Source: Mucilaginibacter sp. (GTDB lineage: Bacteria; Bacteroidota; Bacteroidia; Sphingobacteriales; Sphingobacteriaceae). Taken from it: 64,000 nucleotides of DNA. The stretch is from positions 124,001 through 188,000 of the forward strand of contig NZ_JANYGQ010000028.1 of the NCBI RefSeq assembly GCF_025359345.1, read 5' to 3'. Shown here piece by piece: positions 33,692-42,084 of the stretch. A program made the position numbers and the translations under genes. The notes beneath the pieces were generated by a model that was not told the origin of the DNA, searched no databases, and saw nothing but the letters and a program-made list of their open reading frames with translations. How positions within the stretch are numbered: position 1 is the first letter of the stretch; each line of letters begins with the position of its first letter.

Positions 33692-34888
33692 CTATCTATC
33701 CACTTCCCCTAGCACAAAATCTATCGACCCGACAATAGCTATCAGATCGGCTATCATAACACCTTTGGCAAGTTCAGGCAGCACGGATAGGTTATGAAAG
33801 CTTGGCGCGCGGCATTTTACCCGTGTGGGTATTTCTGATTTGCCGTCGGCCATAAAATAAAAGCCCAGCTCGCCTTTGGCGCCTTCGCAGCGCACATAGT
33901 AGTCTTGCGCCTTTGGGGTTATTTTACGCGGCATTTTTGCACGCGGGTCAAAATCAGTTGTTCGTTTTAATTCGTTTTGCAGGCGACCAAGGCATTGTTC
34001 AACTATTTTAAGCGACTGTTCAATTTCATCAACACGCACCTTGTAGCGGTCCCAGCAGTCTCCCACGGCGCCCATTTTACCTTGGCCTATAGGTATATCA
34101 AATTCCAGTTCGGGGTAAACGGAATAACCATCAATGCGACGCAAATCCCACTTTAAACCCGAGCCACGCAGCATAGGCCCTGAGCAGCCGTAATTTATAG
34201 CCACATCAAGCGGCAGCACACCAACATTGGCTGTGCGACTGATAAATACCTGGTTATCGGTTAAAAGTTCGTTAAGCTCAACCATTTTAGGCTTAAAGTA
34301 GGTGACAAATTCTGCGCAGCGTTCTTCAAAGCCTACGGGCAGATCGTAAAACAAACCGCCAACCCAGATATAGTTATACAGCATGCGTGAGCCCGATGCC
34401 CATTCCAGCATACCCATTATATGCTCCCTATCTCTAAAACACCATAAAAACGGTGTGAAAGCGCCAATATCGATACCATAGGTACCAATTGCTATCAGGT
34501 GCGATGCAATGCGGTTCAGCTCACAAACCAGCACACGAATGTATTCAACCCGTTTGGGGATATCCTTATCAATACCCATCATTCGCTCAACGCCCATTAC
34601 AAAGGCATGGCTGTTGTTCATCGATGCCAGGTAATCCAGCCTGTCGGTAAACGGGATGGTTTGCTGGTAGGTTAAGGATTCGGCATGTTTTTCAAAGCAA
34701 CGGTGCAGGTAGCCTATGTGAGGGATAACTTCTTTTACAATCTCGCCGTCGGTAATCAATTCCAGTCGCAAAACACCGTGGGTGGAAGGGTGCTGAGGCC
34801 CCATGTTAAGCACCATATCTTCGGTAGCGGCATCGGCTATCTTTTTATAGTAGTTGTTTAAAGCGGTATCGTATTTTGGATGAGTCAA
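33692..34888 (-). CDS. nuoD: NADH-quinone oxidoreductase subunit D
   Basis: 398 residues, the 49-kDa-type subunit in the peripheral arm of complex I that helps form the quinone site. Typical blocks: LNMGPQHPSTHGVLRLEL, PHIGYLHRCFEKHAE, DRLDYLASMNNSHAF, RGSGLKWDLRR, and the C-terminal LIAIVGSIDFVLGEVDR. The nuo genes here run A, B, C, D in order on the minus strand, but nuoD is separated from nuoC by a JmjC-like gene with its own terminator. nuoE-N are not within the window. Confidence 0.97.
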   Translation of the reverse strand: MTHPKYDTALNNYYKKIADAATEDMVLNMGPQHPSTHGVLRLELITDGEIVKEVIPHIGYLHRCFEKHAESLTYQQTIPFTDRLDYLASMNNSHAFVMGVERMMGIDKDIPKRVEYIRVLVCELNRIASHLIAIGTYGIDIGAFTPFLWCFRDREHIMGMLEWASGSRMLYNYIWVGGLFYDLPVGFEERCAEFVTYFKPKMVELNELLTDNQVFISRTANVGVLPLDVAINYGCSGPMLRGSGLKWDLRRIDGYSVYPELEFDIPIGQGKMGAVGDCWDRYKVRVDEIEQSLKIVEQCLGRLQNELKRTTDFDPRAKMPRKITPKAQDYYVRCEGAKGELGFYFMADGKSEIPTRVKCRAPSFHNLSVLPELAKGVMIADLIAIVGSIDFVLGEVDR

Positions 34889-34922
34889 GTTGATGTCGGA
34901 TGTCGTATGTTCGATGTCGGAT
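34889..34922. repeat. Word repeat (GATGTCGGAT family) upstream of nuoD
   Basis: GTTGATGTCGGATGTCG, TATGTTCGATGTCGGAT: near-tandem GATGTCGGAT words, single arm, immediately before the nuoD start codon on the minus strand. Confidence 0.65.
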
Positions 34923-35001
34923 TTATTTTAGATTTCAAATTTAGGAAATTCCTATACAAACGGTCGACTTTAATTCACTTCCATCCCGAAATTTTATAAA
35001 C

Positions 35002-35033
35002 AAAAAACGCCCGCAGTTACTAAGCTACGGGCG
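35002..35033 (-). terminator. Terminator of the JmjC-like gene
   Basis: CGCCCGCAG and CTACGGGCG pair with one mismatch. On the minus strand the stem is followed by six T (35002-35007). Confidence 0.85.
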
Positions 35034-35094
35034 ACTGATAAACTATAATTACTAATCCCGAAATGGAACTTTCGAAATTAAATTACGTTCTTTT

Positions 35095-35937
35095 TTAAGC
35101 GAAGCTTTCTGCAAGCTTACTGCTTTGGGTTGCCAGCCAGGCATAACCGTACATCGCAACGGCTTTTGCTTTACTTTGACGGCTTTTAAATGTCCACACA
35201 TCTTTCATAAATTCCTTGTGATTTTTGCTGTTAAGCGTGTCAAAAGCAACAGAGATGGTGGGGGTCAATGAATATGCCGAGTGCCATGTGCCAAACGGAA
35301 TAAACAGGGTTTCGCCAGGACCAACTGTAAAATGTATCGGCGTGGCGTCTTTATATTTCGGATGTTTTTCAAAATCCGGTTCAAAAATATTCAGTTCAGA
35401 ACGCCACGGATCGTCGGGGCGGGGGTACAATAAATCATCCTGGCCACGCGGGAACACCGTGAAACGTTTTTCGCCATATAGCTGCGTTATCCAGGCGTTT
35501 AAGTGATAATAATCGATATGAAGGTATGGGAACTTGCCGCCAGGGCCGCCGATAAACAACTCGGTTGCGCCGCCCCATTTACCCACCTGGAACATCGGGT
35601 TTTTTAGCCAGTTTGATTTTGCATAGTGCAGGTCCAGTGGGTCGAGCAATGGCATTACCTCTGGTAAAGTTTCCGGTATATTAAAAATAATAGGATAGGG
35701 GGCAGGCTTTTCAACCGTGCTGGTTTCAACCATATCCATTATATCCTTCATTTTGTAGGAGGTGCCGCGGCAATCCGTTTCTCGTTCGGGATAGTTTTCC
35801 CTGAACCAATCGGGGGTAAACAAGCCGTTTGCCTTCCAAACTTTTGCAGCATTGGTAAACACCAGCGGTATGCCGGGTTTATAATGCTCTTCCATAAATT
35901 CGTCGTAGGTAATATTATCCCTTCTAATAATCTCCAT
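35095..35937 (-). CDS. Cupin-like/JmjC-domain oxygenase
   Basis: 280 residues. The N-terminus (YKPGIPLVFTNAAKVWKANG) matches the FIH/PASS1-like cupin_8 group. Fe(II) ligands are visible as the HxD pair in YLHIDYYHLNAW and a second His in FIPFGTWHSAYSL; LYGEKRFTVFP is the strand between them. Members are 2-oxoglutarate-dependent hydroxylases of proteins or small molecules; the substrate is unknown. It interrupts the nuoC-nuoD order. A near-match promoter box (CAATTTTG) precedes the start by a few bases. Confidence 0.88.
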   Translation of the reverse strand: MEIIRRDNITYDEFMEEHYKPGIPLVFTNAAKVWKANGLFTPDWFRENYPERETDCRGTSYKMKDIMDMVETSTVEKPAPYPIIFNIPETLPEVMPLLDPLDLHYAKSNWLKNPMFQVGKWGGATELFIGGPGGKFPYLHIDYYHLNAWITQLYGEKRFTVFPRGQDDLLYPRPDDPWRSELNIFEPDFEKHPKYKDATPIHFTVGPGETLFIPFGTWHSAYSLTPTISVAFDTLNSKNHKEFMKDVWTFKSRQSKAKAVAMYGYAWLATQSSKLAESFA

Positions 35938-36016
35938 GGGCCAAAATTGATTTAGTGATTGGTACTAATTTATGCTGGCTTATACGGGAGGGAGGAGTAA
36001 AAGGTTTTGGGGGAGA

Positions 36017-36107
36017 GTTGATTGGGTTGAATAAGTTGGATTAAGTTGATTAAGTTTTTTGGCGTGTTATTAACTTAATCAACCACTCACTTAATTAACT
36101 TAGTCAA
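36017..36107. repeat. Word-repeat inverted spacer (GTTGATTAAG family), copy 2
   Basis: The left arm (36017-36056) holds GTTGATTGG, GTTGAATAA, GTTGGATTAA and GTTGATTAAG words. GTTGATTAAGTT (36045-36056) pairs perfectly with AACTTAATCAAC (36072-36083). The right arm continues to 36107 and includes the nuoC stop and its last codons (GIKVD-stop). Confidence 0.88.
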
Positions 36108-36597
36108 CCTTTATCCCTTTATAATACTCAGCTGCTTTATAGTCCTTGCGGAGCGGGAATCCGTCCCAGTCGTCGGGCAGTAAAATGCGGCGCAGGTCGG
36201 GATGGTTTTCGAAGAATATGCCAAGCAAATCGTAAGCTTCGCGTTCGTGCCAGTCGGCAGTGCGGTAAACCGGTGTTATGCTGGGGAATGTTGGCAGGTT
36301 ATCGAGGCTGCGGTCGTTTTCGGTGCTTATTTTTAAAGTAAGTTGTGTTTTATAAGGAATAGAAGCCAGGTGGTAAACCACGCCAAAGCGGCCTGCCTCA
36401 ACGCCATAGTCGACCCCGCTTATACTGCTTAAAAAATCAAAATAAGTTTTTGGGTTGTTGCGCAGTTCGAGGCATACATTGGTAATTTGGTCTGGCGCAA
36501 CGAGCAATGCAGGCTGAAGCCCGGTTGTTTCCTCGCCAACAACCACGCCCTCACCGAACTTTTCTATCAGCAACAACTTAATTTCCTCAAAACTCAT
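36100..36597 (-). CDS. nuoC: NADH-quinone oxidoreductase subunit C
   Basis: 165 residues, the 30-kDa-type subunit of the peripheral arm. The family signature is ADWHEREAYDLLGIFFENHP followed by LRRILLPDDWDGFPLRKDY. The ATG (36597) overlaps the pdxH stop by 4 bp (ATGA), so nuoC is translated from a pdxH-led message. That is an unusual partner for a complex I gene. The final residues and stop are part of a word-repeat arm. Confidence 0.96.
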   Translation of the reverse strand: MSFEEIKLLLIEKFGEGVVVGEETTGLQPALLVAPDQITNVCLELRNNPKTYFDFLSSISGVDYGVEAGRFGVVYHLASIPYKTQLTLKISTENDRSLDNLPTFPSITPVYRTADWHEREAYDLLGIFFENHPDLRRILLPDDWDGFPLRKDYKAAEYYKGIKVD

Positions 36598-37241
36598 GGC
36601 GCAAGGCGAACTTTTTTCCAGGTTTTATTATCGATCTTTTTATAAACAATACGGTCGTGCAGGCGGCTGCTGCGCCCTTGCCAAAATTCAATCATCCGTG
36701 GTTTTACAATGTAGCCCCCCCAAAATGATGGTTTAGGTACTTCCTTATCGGCATACTCGGTAGTCAGTTCTTCCCATTTCTTTTCCAACACGTCACGGCT
36801 GTCGATCTCCTGGCTTTGCGGCGAAACCATGGCGCCAACCTGGCTGCTTTTTGGGCGGGAATGAAAGTATTTTTCGGATTGCTCTTTGGTAATCTTTTCA
36901 AGAGTGCCTTCTATACGTACCTGGCGTTCCATCGATGGCCAAAAGAAGGTTAGCGCACATACCGGGTTTTTGGCGATCTCTTTTCCCTTGCGACTGAGGT
37001 AATTAGTATAAAAAACAAAACCATCCGGATAAACGCCTTTCAGCAACACGATCCTGGCAGACGGCCGGCCATCGTGTGTCGCTGTAGCCAGGTTCATGGC
37101 ACTGCGTTCCGGCTCTTTCGCCTCTTCTGCATCTGCAAACCAGGCCTCGAACTGTTTTATCGGGTCGGCTTTCGTCTCTTTTTCGGATAGGGCGGATGCT
37201 GTATAATCCTTCCTTAAGTTTTCTAATTTTTCCTGGTCCAT
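36594..37241 (-). CDS. pdxH: Pyridoxamine 5'-phosphate oxidase
   Basis: 215 residues, an FMN enzyme that makes pyridoxal 5'-phosphate from PNP or PMP. Marks: FEAWFADAEEAKEPERSAMN, RPSARIVLLKGVYPDGFVFY, FHSRPKSSQVGAMVSPQS and the C-terminal FWQGRSSRLHDRIVY. The ATG at 37241 is chosen because TATTTTTG lies 5 nt before it; a longer frame from 37301 would run through the promoter and word repeats. It overlaps nuoC by 4 bp. Confidence 0.96.
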   Translation of the reverse strand: MDQEKLENLRKDYTASALSEKETKADPIKQFEAWFADAEEAKEPERSAMNLATATHDGRPSARIVLLKGVYPDGFVFYTNYLSRKGKEIAKNPVCALTFFWPSMERQVRIEGTLEKITKEQSEKYFHSRPKSSQVGAMVSPQSQEIDSRDVLEKKWEELTTEYADKEVPKPSFWGGYIVKPRMIEFWQGRSSRLHDRIVYKKIDNKTWKKVRLAP

Positions 37242-37246
37242 CGATG

Positions 37247-37254
37247 CAAAAATA
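37247..37254 (-). promoter_or_regulatory. Promoter box of pdxH-nuoC
   Basis: On the minus strand TATTTTTG, then CATCG, then ATG. It matches TAnnTTTG and would give a leaderless message. Confidence 0.5.
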
Positions 37255-37278
37255 CAAATTAAAAAGGGAATGGAATGT

Positions 37279-37390
37279 AAGAACCAAGAGTCAAGAACCA
37301 AGAGTCAAGAAGAAGGCGAAATAGTAAACATGGAAAATTAGTCATTATCATGTCTTGGTTCTTGTTTCTTGATTCTTGACTTCTTGAATC
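37279..37390. repeat. Word-repeat inverted spacer (AAGAACCAAGAGTC family)
   Basis: AAGAACCAAGAGTC is present twice in perfect tandem (about 37281-37308). It faces GTCTTGGTTCTTG, TTTCTTGATTCTTGAC and TTCTTGAATC (37352-37390). It lies between the divergent pdxH and algH genes, upstream of both promoters, so this copy cannot be a simple 3'-end terminator of either. Related to 14344-14431. Confidence 0.85.
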
Positions 37391-37465
37391 TTTTTTTCGT
37401 CACAATTTCAGGGAAATGAACATATTTTTGTAATACTTGTTATATTAAACAAAAATTTCACCTGT

Positions 37466-38029
37466 ATGCTTAGTTCTATTGCTGCCGCCGCCGGGCGTTT
37501 ATTAATATCGGAGCCCTTTATGATGGACCCAAACTTTAAGCGGTCTGTTATTTTATTAACGGAATATTCTGAAGCGGGTGCTATGGGTTTTATATTAAAT
37601 CACGCAAGTGAATTTTTGCTGGGCGATATTTTGCCCGATTTATCCTATTCTGAAATTCCGGTGTTTATTGGCGGCCCGGTATCGGTTAACACCCTGCATT
37701 TTATACACCGATGCCCCGAAAAAATTGAAGATGGCATAGAAATAGCCGATGGTATTTTTTGGGGTGGTGATTTTGAGATGGTTAAAGAATTGATAACCAG
37801 CTATCAGCTTAATGCTGATGAAATACGATTTTTTACCGGCTACTCCGGATGGACACCCCGCCAACTTGATGATGAAATAAAAGAAGACAGCTGGATAGTG
37901 GCCAATCAGTTAAACATCGATACCATATTTTCACAAAACGAAGAAACTTTATGGCGCGAGGTGGTAATCGGACTAGGGCAGCGGTATGCGCATATTGCTA
38001 ACTTTCCGGAAAATCCGGCGCTGAATTGA
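37466..38029 (+). CDS. YqgE/AlgH family protein
   Basis: 187 residues. Family marks: GRLLISEPFMMDPNFKRSVI, MGFILNHAS, VFIGGPVSVNTLHFIH, FFTGYSGWTPRQLDDEI and a C-terminal W-rich stretch. AlgH/YqgE proteins are widely conserved and cytoplasmic, linked to alginate regulation in Pseudomonas; the biochemical role remains unclear. A TATTTTTG box at 37423-37430 is the probable promoter. The TGA stop starts a word-repeat arm shared with convergent purE. Confidence 0.93.
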   Translation: MLSSIAAAAGRLLISEPFMMDPNFKRSVILLTEYSEAGAMGFILNHASEFLLGDILPDLSYSEIPVFIGGPVSVNTLHFIHRCPEKIEDGIEIADGIFWGGDFEMVKELITSYQLNADEIRFFTGYSGWTPRQLDDEIKEDSWIVANQLNIDTIFSQNEETLWREVVIGLGQRYAHIANFPENPALN

Positions 38030-38173
38030 GTTTAGAGACTAGTGGTTTGAGATTAGAGATTAGTTGAATGCATTGCCTGATTTAAGAATTTGAGCACATT
38101 CCTTAAATCTTAAGCTAAATCAACGATCCTTCCATAGCTTTTTCCTTATCTCCAGTCTCTAATCTCCAATCAC
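38028..38173. repeat. Word-repeat inverted spacer (GAGATTAG family), copy 2
   Basis: Left arm: GAGTTTAGAGACTAG, GGTTTGAGATTAGAGATTAG (38028-38063). Right arm: CTCCAGTCTCTAATCTCC, AATCAC (38150-38173). The algH stop (TGA, 38027-38029) and the purE stop (TGA on minus, 38170-38172) form the outer ends of the two arms. About 85 bp of non-repeat DNA lies between. Confidence 0.88.
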
Positions 38174-38673
38174 TTTCCAGCTTCCATTTCTTTCGCCGAT
38201 TCTTCCACCTTTTTCTTCAAATCATCTTTAAAAGCGATTAGATTTTTGACGATTTGCTCATCAGCAGTGGATACAATTTGTGCAGCAAGTATTCCTGCAT
38301 TTTTTGCGGCATTTAAGGCTACTGTTGCTACCGGGATACCATTTGGCATTTGCAGGATAGATAGGATAGAGTCCCAACCGTCAATAGAATTGCTTGACTT
38401 TACGGGTACGCCAATCACAGGCAGGTGTGTCAATGATGCCACCATACCAGGTAAATGCGCTGCACCACCCGCGCCAGCAATAATAACTTTCAAACCACGG
38501 CCTGCGGCTTGGCGGGCGTAAGTAAACATACGGTCGGGTGTGCGGTGGGCAGACACCACTGTAATTTCGTAGGCAACGCCTAATTCTTTTAATACATCGG
38601 CAGCATCCTGCATAACGTTCAGGTCAGACTTGCTGCCCATGATGATGCCTACAATTGGGTTATCTTGGTTCAT
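38170..38673 (-). CDS. purE: N5-carboxyaminoimidazole ribonucleotide mutase
   Basis: 167 residues. It converts N5-CAIR to CAIR in purine synthesis. Signature: GIIMGSKSDLNVMQDA, SAHRTPDRMFTYA and IIAGAGGAAHLPGMVA. The ATG at 38673 is chosen: the seven codons upstream (from 38694) are translated from the ATGGTTCAT word repeat. It follows purK on the same strand, as in the usual purEK pairing but with purK first and a repeat between them. Confidence 0.96.
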   Translation of the reverse strand: MNQDNPIVGIIMGSKSDLNVMQDAADVLKELGVAYEITVVSAHRTPDRMFTYARQAAGRGLKVIIAGAGGAAHLPGMVASLTHLPVIGVPVKSSNSIDGWDSILSILQMPNGIPVATVALNAAKNAGILAAQIVSTADEQIVKNLIAFKDDLKKKVEESAKEMEAGK

Positions 38674-38811
38674 TGGTGATAGTTCATGGTTCATAGTCGG
38701 AATTAGCGGTGAACCTGATTATATTGTAAAATTTATAGGGTTAAATGTAATTCAACTGCTTTGGTTACAGTTCTTAACATGAACTATGAACCATCAACTA
38801 TGAACTAACTG
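38667..38811. repeat. Word-repeat inverted spacer (ATGGTTCATAG family), copy 2
   Basis: GGTTCATTGGTGATAG, TTCATGGTTCATAGTC (38667-38698) face ACATGAACTATGAACC, ATCAACTATGAACTAAC (38778-38811). The purK stop is the first triplet of the minus-strand arm (TAGTTCATAGTTGATGG), exactly as in the copy at 49775-49838. The other arm overlaps the purE start region. Confidence 0.88.
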
Positions 38812-39944
38812 ATAACTTTCAACGTCGCCTGCACGAACCTCGCTTTTTCAATCGCTTTCTCCCTGTCAGCATCTACAATAGTAACATGCCCCATTTTGCG
38901 AAACGGCTTGGTTAAAGCTTTGCCATATAAATGTACATAAACACCGGGGCATTTTAATACTTTTTCAATGCCTTCGTACACCGCTGGGCCCTCGTAGCCG
39001 GCCTCGCCTAAAACATTCACCATTATAGCGTTGTTCAGGCAGGCTGTATCGCCAAGGGGCTGATTAAATATCGCCCTTAAATGCTGTTCAAATTGCGATA
39101 CCACATTACCCTCAATGCTCTGGTGCCCACTGTTGTGTGGCCTTGGCGCAAGTTCATTAACTAATATTTTGCCGTGTTTATCTAAAAACATCTCTACAGC
39201 TAAAAGTCCAACTATTTTTAAATCTTCGGCTATTTTTACGGCTATTTGAGCTGCATCCTGCTGTATCTCAAACGGCAACGTTGAAGGCGATATCAAAAAC
39301 TCCACGAGGTTAGCCTGTGGGTTAAATTCCATCTCGACCAACGGGAATGTTTTTACCTCGCCGTTTTCATTACGCGCTACAATTATACCAATCTCTTTTT
39401 CAAAATCGATCCAGCGCTCTATCAGGCTAGGCTCGGTAAAGGCTTTATCAAGGTACGATTCATCAACAACCTTATAAACACCGCGACCATCGTATCCGTC
39501 CTTTCTTAATTTTTGGATGTACGGAAAAGGTATATGGCTTTCCTTCAACTGTTTTGCCGACGATATTACCTGGAACTCGGCAGTAGGGATGTTGTTTTCT
39601 TTAAAAAACTGTTTTTGAGTGCCCTTGTCCTGAATAAGCCTGATAACGCGTGGTTGGGGATAAACCATTACGCCTTCTTTTTCCAGCTGCTCCAGCGCAT
39701 CAACGTTAACTTTTTCAATTTCGATGGTCAGCAGGTCTACCTTTTTGCCGAAGTTGTATACAGTTTCGTAATCACCTAATGAGCCGACTACAAATTCATC
39801 GCACAGTTTGCGGCAAGGGGCTTCGCGATCGGGATCGAGTACCTTTACGGTAACATTGTAATTAATAGCCTGCTGTATCAGCATGCGCCCAAGCTGGCCG
39901 CCGCCTAATATTCCGAGTTTAAGATCTCCGTAAAATGCTTTCAT
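38805..39944 (-). CDS. purK: 5-(carboxyamino)imidazole ribonucleotide synthase
   Basis: 379 residues, an ATP-grasp enzyme that carboxylates AIR with bicarbonate. Marks: KLGILGGGQLGRMLIQQA at the N-terminus, ATP-grasp loop KLRKDGYDGRGVYKV, and metal/ATP residues in LVNELAPRPHNSGHQSIEG. Full length. It precedes purE (131 bp between genes). A TAAACTTG near-box lies before the start. Confidence 0.96.
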   Translation of the reverse strand: MKAFYGDLKLGILGGGQLGRMLIQQAINYNVTVKVLDPDREAPCRKLCDEFVVGSLGDYETVYNFGKKVDLLTIEIEKVNVDALEQLEKEGVMVYPQPRVIRLIQDKGTQKQFFKENNIPTAEFQVISSAKQLKESHIPFPYIQKLRKDGYDGRGVYKVVDESYLDKAFTEPSLIERWIDFEKEIGIIVARNENGEVKTFPLVEMEFNPQANLVEFLISPSTLPFEIQQDAAQIAVKIAEDLKIVGLLAVEMFLDKHGKILVNELAPRPHNSGHQSIEGNVVSQFEQHLRAIFNQPLGDTACLNNAIMVNVLGEAGYEGPAVYEGIEKVLKCPGVYVHLYGKALTKPFRKMGHVTIVDADREKAIEKARFVQATLKVIS

Positions 39945-39993
39945 TATAGTTGTGCAAGTTTAGCCTAAATTGTTCAAAAAGCCTAAACAGTGT

Positions 39994-40386
39994 TTATTGG
40001 GCATGTGTTTTTTTAGTGAGTTTATAGTAAAAAACAAGATGGATAATAAAAAATACCACGCCGGTAATAATATAGATAGCGTTATTTCCGCCTGGCTGCG
40101 GGGTGACAAAATTGGTGATGATAAAAGCCAAAGGGCCGGCAAAAAATAAAAACAGTCGCCATACGGTATTATTCCAGATGGACGGGTTTGGCGTGAATAA
40201 GGCGGGAGCCGCCATAATCAGTAATATCCCGTTCAGATAAAACTGGGCCGATATGATTACAGGGATCGCTTTACTATAATCGTTGCCTTTTTCAATCACC
40301 GCGTAGTAAATGCATGACGCGGCTATTGATACAACCAGTGACAATAGGAACGTTTTGACCAGGTTAAGCAGGATTGTTTTTAGCAT
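39994..40386 (-). CDS. Small membrane protein, unknown function
   Basis: 130 residues with four hydrophobic segments, at about 8-28, 41-60, 77-97 and 105-123 (MLKTILLNLVKTFLLSLVVS; ISAQFYLNGILLIMAA; LFLFFAGPLAFIITNFV; AIYIITGVVFFIIHLVFYY), and a short basic tail (KLTKKTHAQ). No family is recognised. A start seven codons upstream at 40407 (MAKIKSA) is also possible. It is 50 bp upstream of purK on the same strand and may share its transcript. Confidence 0.7.
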   Translation of the reverse strand: MLKTILLNLVKTFLLSLVVSIAASCIYYAVIEKGNDYSKAIPVIISAQFYLNGILLIMAAPALFTPNPSIWNNTVWRLFLFFAGPLAFIITNFVTPQPGGNNAIYIITGVVFFIIHLVFYYKLTKKTHAQ

Positions 40387-40525
40387 AGCCGATTTAATTT
40401 TTGCCAAATTTCCGAATTTTAAGCGGCTATTTAATAAATAGTCACCAAAAAAATATTGCCCCGGCTATATTGTCACAAATGTAATATATCAGGCGCCCGC
40501 GCTTCAAATAAACACCCGAAACCTC

Positions 40526-40533
40526 TATATTTG
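40526..40533 (+). promoter_or_regulatory. Promoter box of icd
   Basis: TATATTTG, an exact TAnnTTTG match, 29 nt before the start at 40563. Confidence 0.6.
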
Positions 40534-40562
40534 CGCCATATTTACCATAAAGTTCTTTATTA

Positions 40563-42020
40563 ATGAAAACTAAGATAGCCGTAGCTAACGGCGATGGCAT
40601 AGGCCCCGAAATAATGCAGGCCGTTCTCCGGATTTTTGAAGCTACTAACGTGCCGCTTGAATATGAATTTGTTGAAATGGGGAAATCCTATTTCGATGCA
40701 GGTCACTCAACCGGGATGACCTCGGCAGCCAAAGATACTATCGAAAACCTGGGCATCCTGTTTAAAGGGCCTATGGAAACTCCAAAAGGAAAGGGTGTAA
40801 AAAGCATAAATGTTACTGCACGCAAGGTTTGGAACACCTATGCAAATCAGCGCGATTTCAGGACGCTAAACGGTGTTGAAACTGTTTTTTCAAAAGCAGG
40901 TATACCAATCAACCTTACTATAATCCGCGAAAATATTGAAGACACTTACGGGGGCATCGAGCACCTGTTAACTTATGATGTTGCTGTGGGCCGCCGGATT
41001 ATTACCCGCCCGGGCTCTGCCCAGGTTATTCGTTATGCCTTTGAAATGGCGAGGCGCAAGGGCTATACAAAGCTGGCTTGTGCGCATAAGGCCAATATCA
41101 TGAAGCTTACCGACGGCTTGTTTTTAGAAACTTTCCAGGAGATCGCTAAGGAATACCCGGATATTCAATCGTCAGACATTATAGTAGACGACCTTTGTAT
41201 GAAACTGGTTACCCAGCCGCAAAATTTCCAGGCCATTGTGCTAACAAACTTGCAGGGCGATATCGTATCTGATCTTTGCGCTGGTTTGGTAGGTGGGCTC
41301 GGTTTTGCGCCATCAGCCAACATTGGCGATAATATTTCCATTTTTGAAGCAGTGCATGGTACAGCGCCTGATATTATGGGCAAAGGCATTGCAAACCCTA
41401 CGGCCTTGTTGCTTTCAGGTATATTAATGCTGCGCTACATGGGGTTAACTGAAAGCGCGGCAACAATTGAAAATGCGTTGCTTTACACATTAGAGCAAGG
41501 TATACACACCGGCGATTTTGGCGATAGGTCTGTTCAATCAGTTAATACCAATGGGTTTGCCGATGCCGTGATTGCCAACCTGGGCAAAGTGCCGGCAAAT
41601 GGCGGCGTTAAAGGGCAGGCAAACATGCAGCTTAAAGCTACCCAACCGCATCTTTCAAAAAATAAATTAACCGTTACCAGGGGTATAAAAGAAGAAATGG
41701 TTGGGGTCGATGTATTTGTTGAGGCCGGCGAGTTACAACCCAATGAATTAGCCGAACTTGCTAAAAAATGCCTGACAGATAATTTCGACCTGGTGATGAT
41801 ATCAAACCGCGGTACACAGGTTTGGCCCACCGGTTCAATTTATACCGAACTGGTTAACGAATACCGCGTGCGTTTTGAAAAAAAGCCCGGAACCACTGTT
41901 AGCCAAAAAGAACTGTTGCACATAGCAGCTGATTTTTCGGAAGACGCCAAAGTTTGCTCAGTTGAGTTTCTGATGAAATTTGGCGATAAAATTGGCTATA
42001 CGTTAGCGCAGGGGCAATAA
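40563..42020 (+). CDS. icd: Isocitrate dehydrogenase (NADP-type, long form)
   Basis: 485 residues. It oxidatively decarboxylates isocitrate to 2-oxoglutarate in the TCA cycle. Starts MKTKIAVANGDGIGPEIMQA. Substrate- and metal-binding residues lie in LTIIRENIEDTYGGIEHL, CAHKANIMKLTDG, VLTNLQGDIVSDLCAGLVGG and EAVHGTAPDIMGKGIANPTA. The additional C-terminal domain of about 130 residues (LTVTRGIKEEMVGVDVFVEA onward) marks the Thermus/Rickettsia-type long subfamily rather than the 416-residue E. coli type. Monocistronic. Confidence 0.93.
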   Translation: MKTKIAVANGDGIGPEIMQAVLRIFEATNVPLEYEFVEMGKSYFDAGHSTGMTSAAKDTIENLGILFKGPMETPKGKGVKSINVTARKVWNTYANQRDFRTLNGVETVFSKAGIPINLTIIRENIEDTYGGIEHLLTYDVAVGRRIITRPGSAQVIRYAFEMARRKGYTKLACAHKANIMKLTDGLFLETFQEIAKEYPDIQSSDIIVDDLCMKLVTQPQNFQAIVLTNLQGDIVSDLCAGLVGGLGFAPSANIGDNISIFEAVHGTAPDIMGKGIANPTALLLSGILMLRYMGLTESAATIENALLYTLEQGIHTGDFGDRSVQSVNTNGFADAVIANLGKVPANGGVKGQANMQLKATQPHLSKNKLTVTRGIKEEMVGVDVFVEAGELQPNELAELAKKCLTDNFDLVMISNRGTQVWPTGSIYTELVNEYRVRFEKKPGTTVSQKELLHIAADFSEDAKVCSVEFLMKFGDKIGYTLAQGQ

Positions 42021-42021
42021 C

Positions 42022-42084
42022 GGAGTCCGTAGTCGAAAGTCCTGAGTTCATCCGATTCAAGACTTTCGACTCCAGACTAACGAC
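42022..42084. repeat. Word-repeat inverted spacer (AGTCCGAAAG family), copy 3
   Basis: AGTCGAAAGTC (42031-42041) pairs perfectly with GACTTTCGACT (42061-42071), flanked by GGAGTCCGT and CTCCAGACTAACGAC. The convergent genes' stops are at its edges: icd TAA ends at 42020 and the minus-strand TAG (42077-42079) starts TAGTCTGGAGTCG. Confidence 0.88.

Noticed and set aside
33492..33797. 101-codon plus-strand frame before and across the nuoD 3' end
   Set aside because: Its second half is antisense to nuoD and the first half has no relative I recognise; at most a decayed gene.
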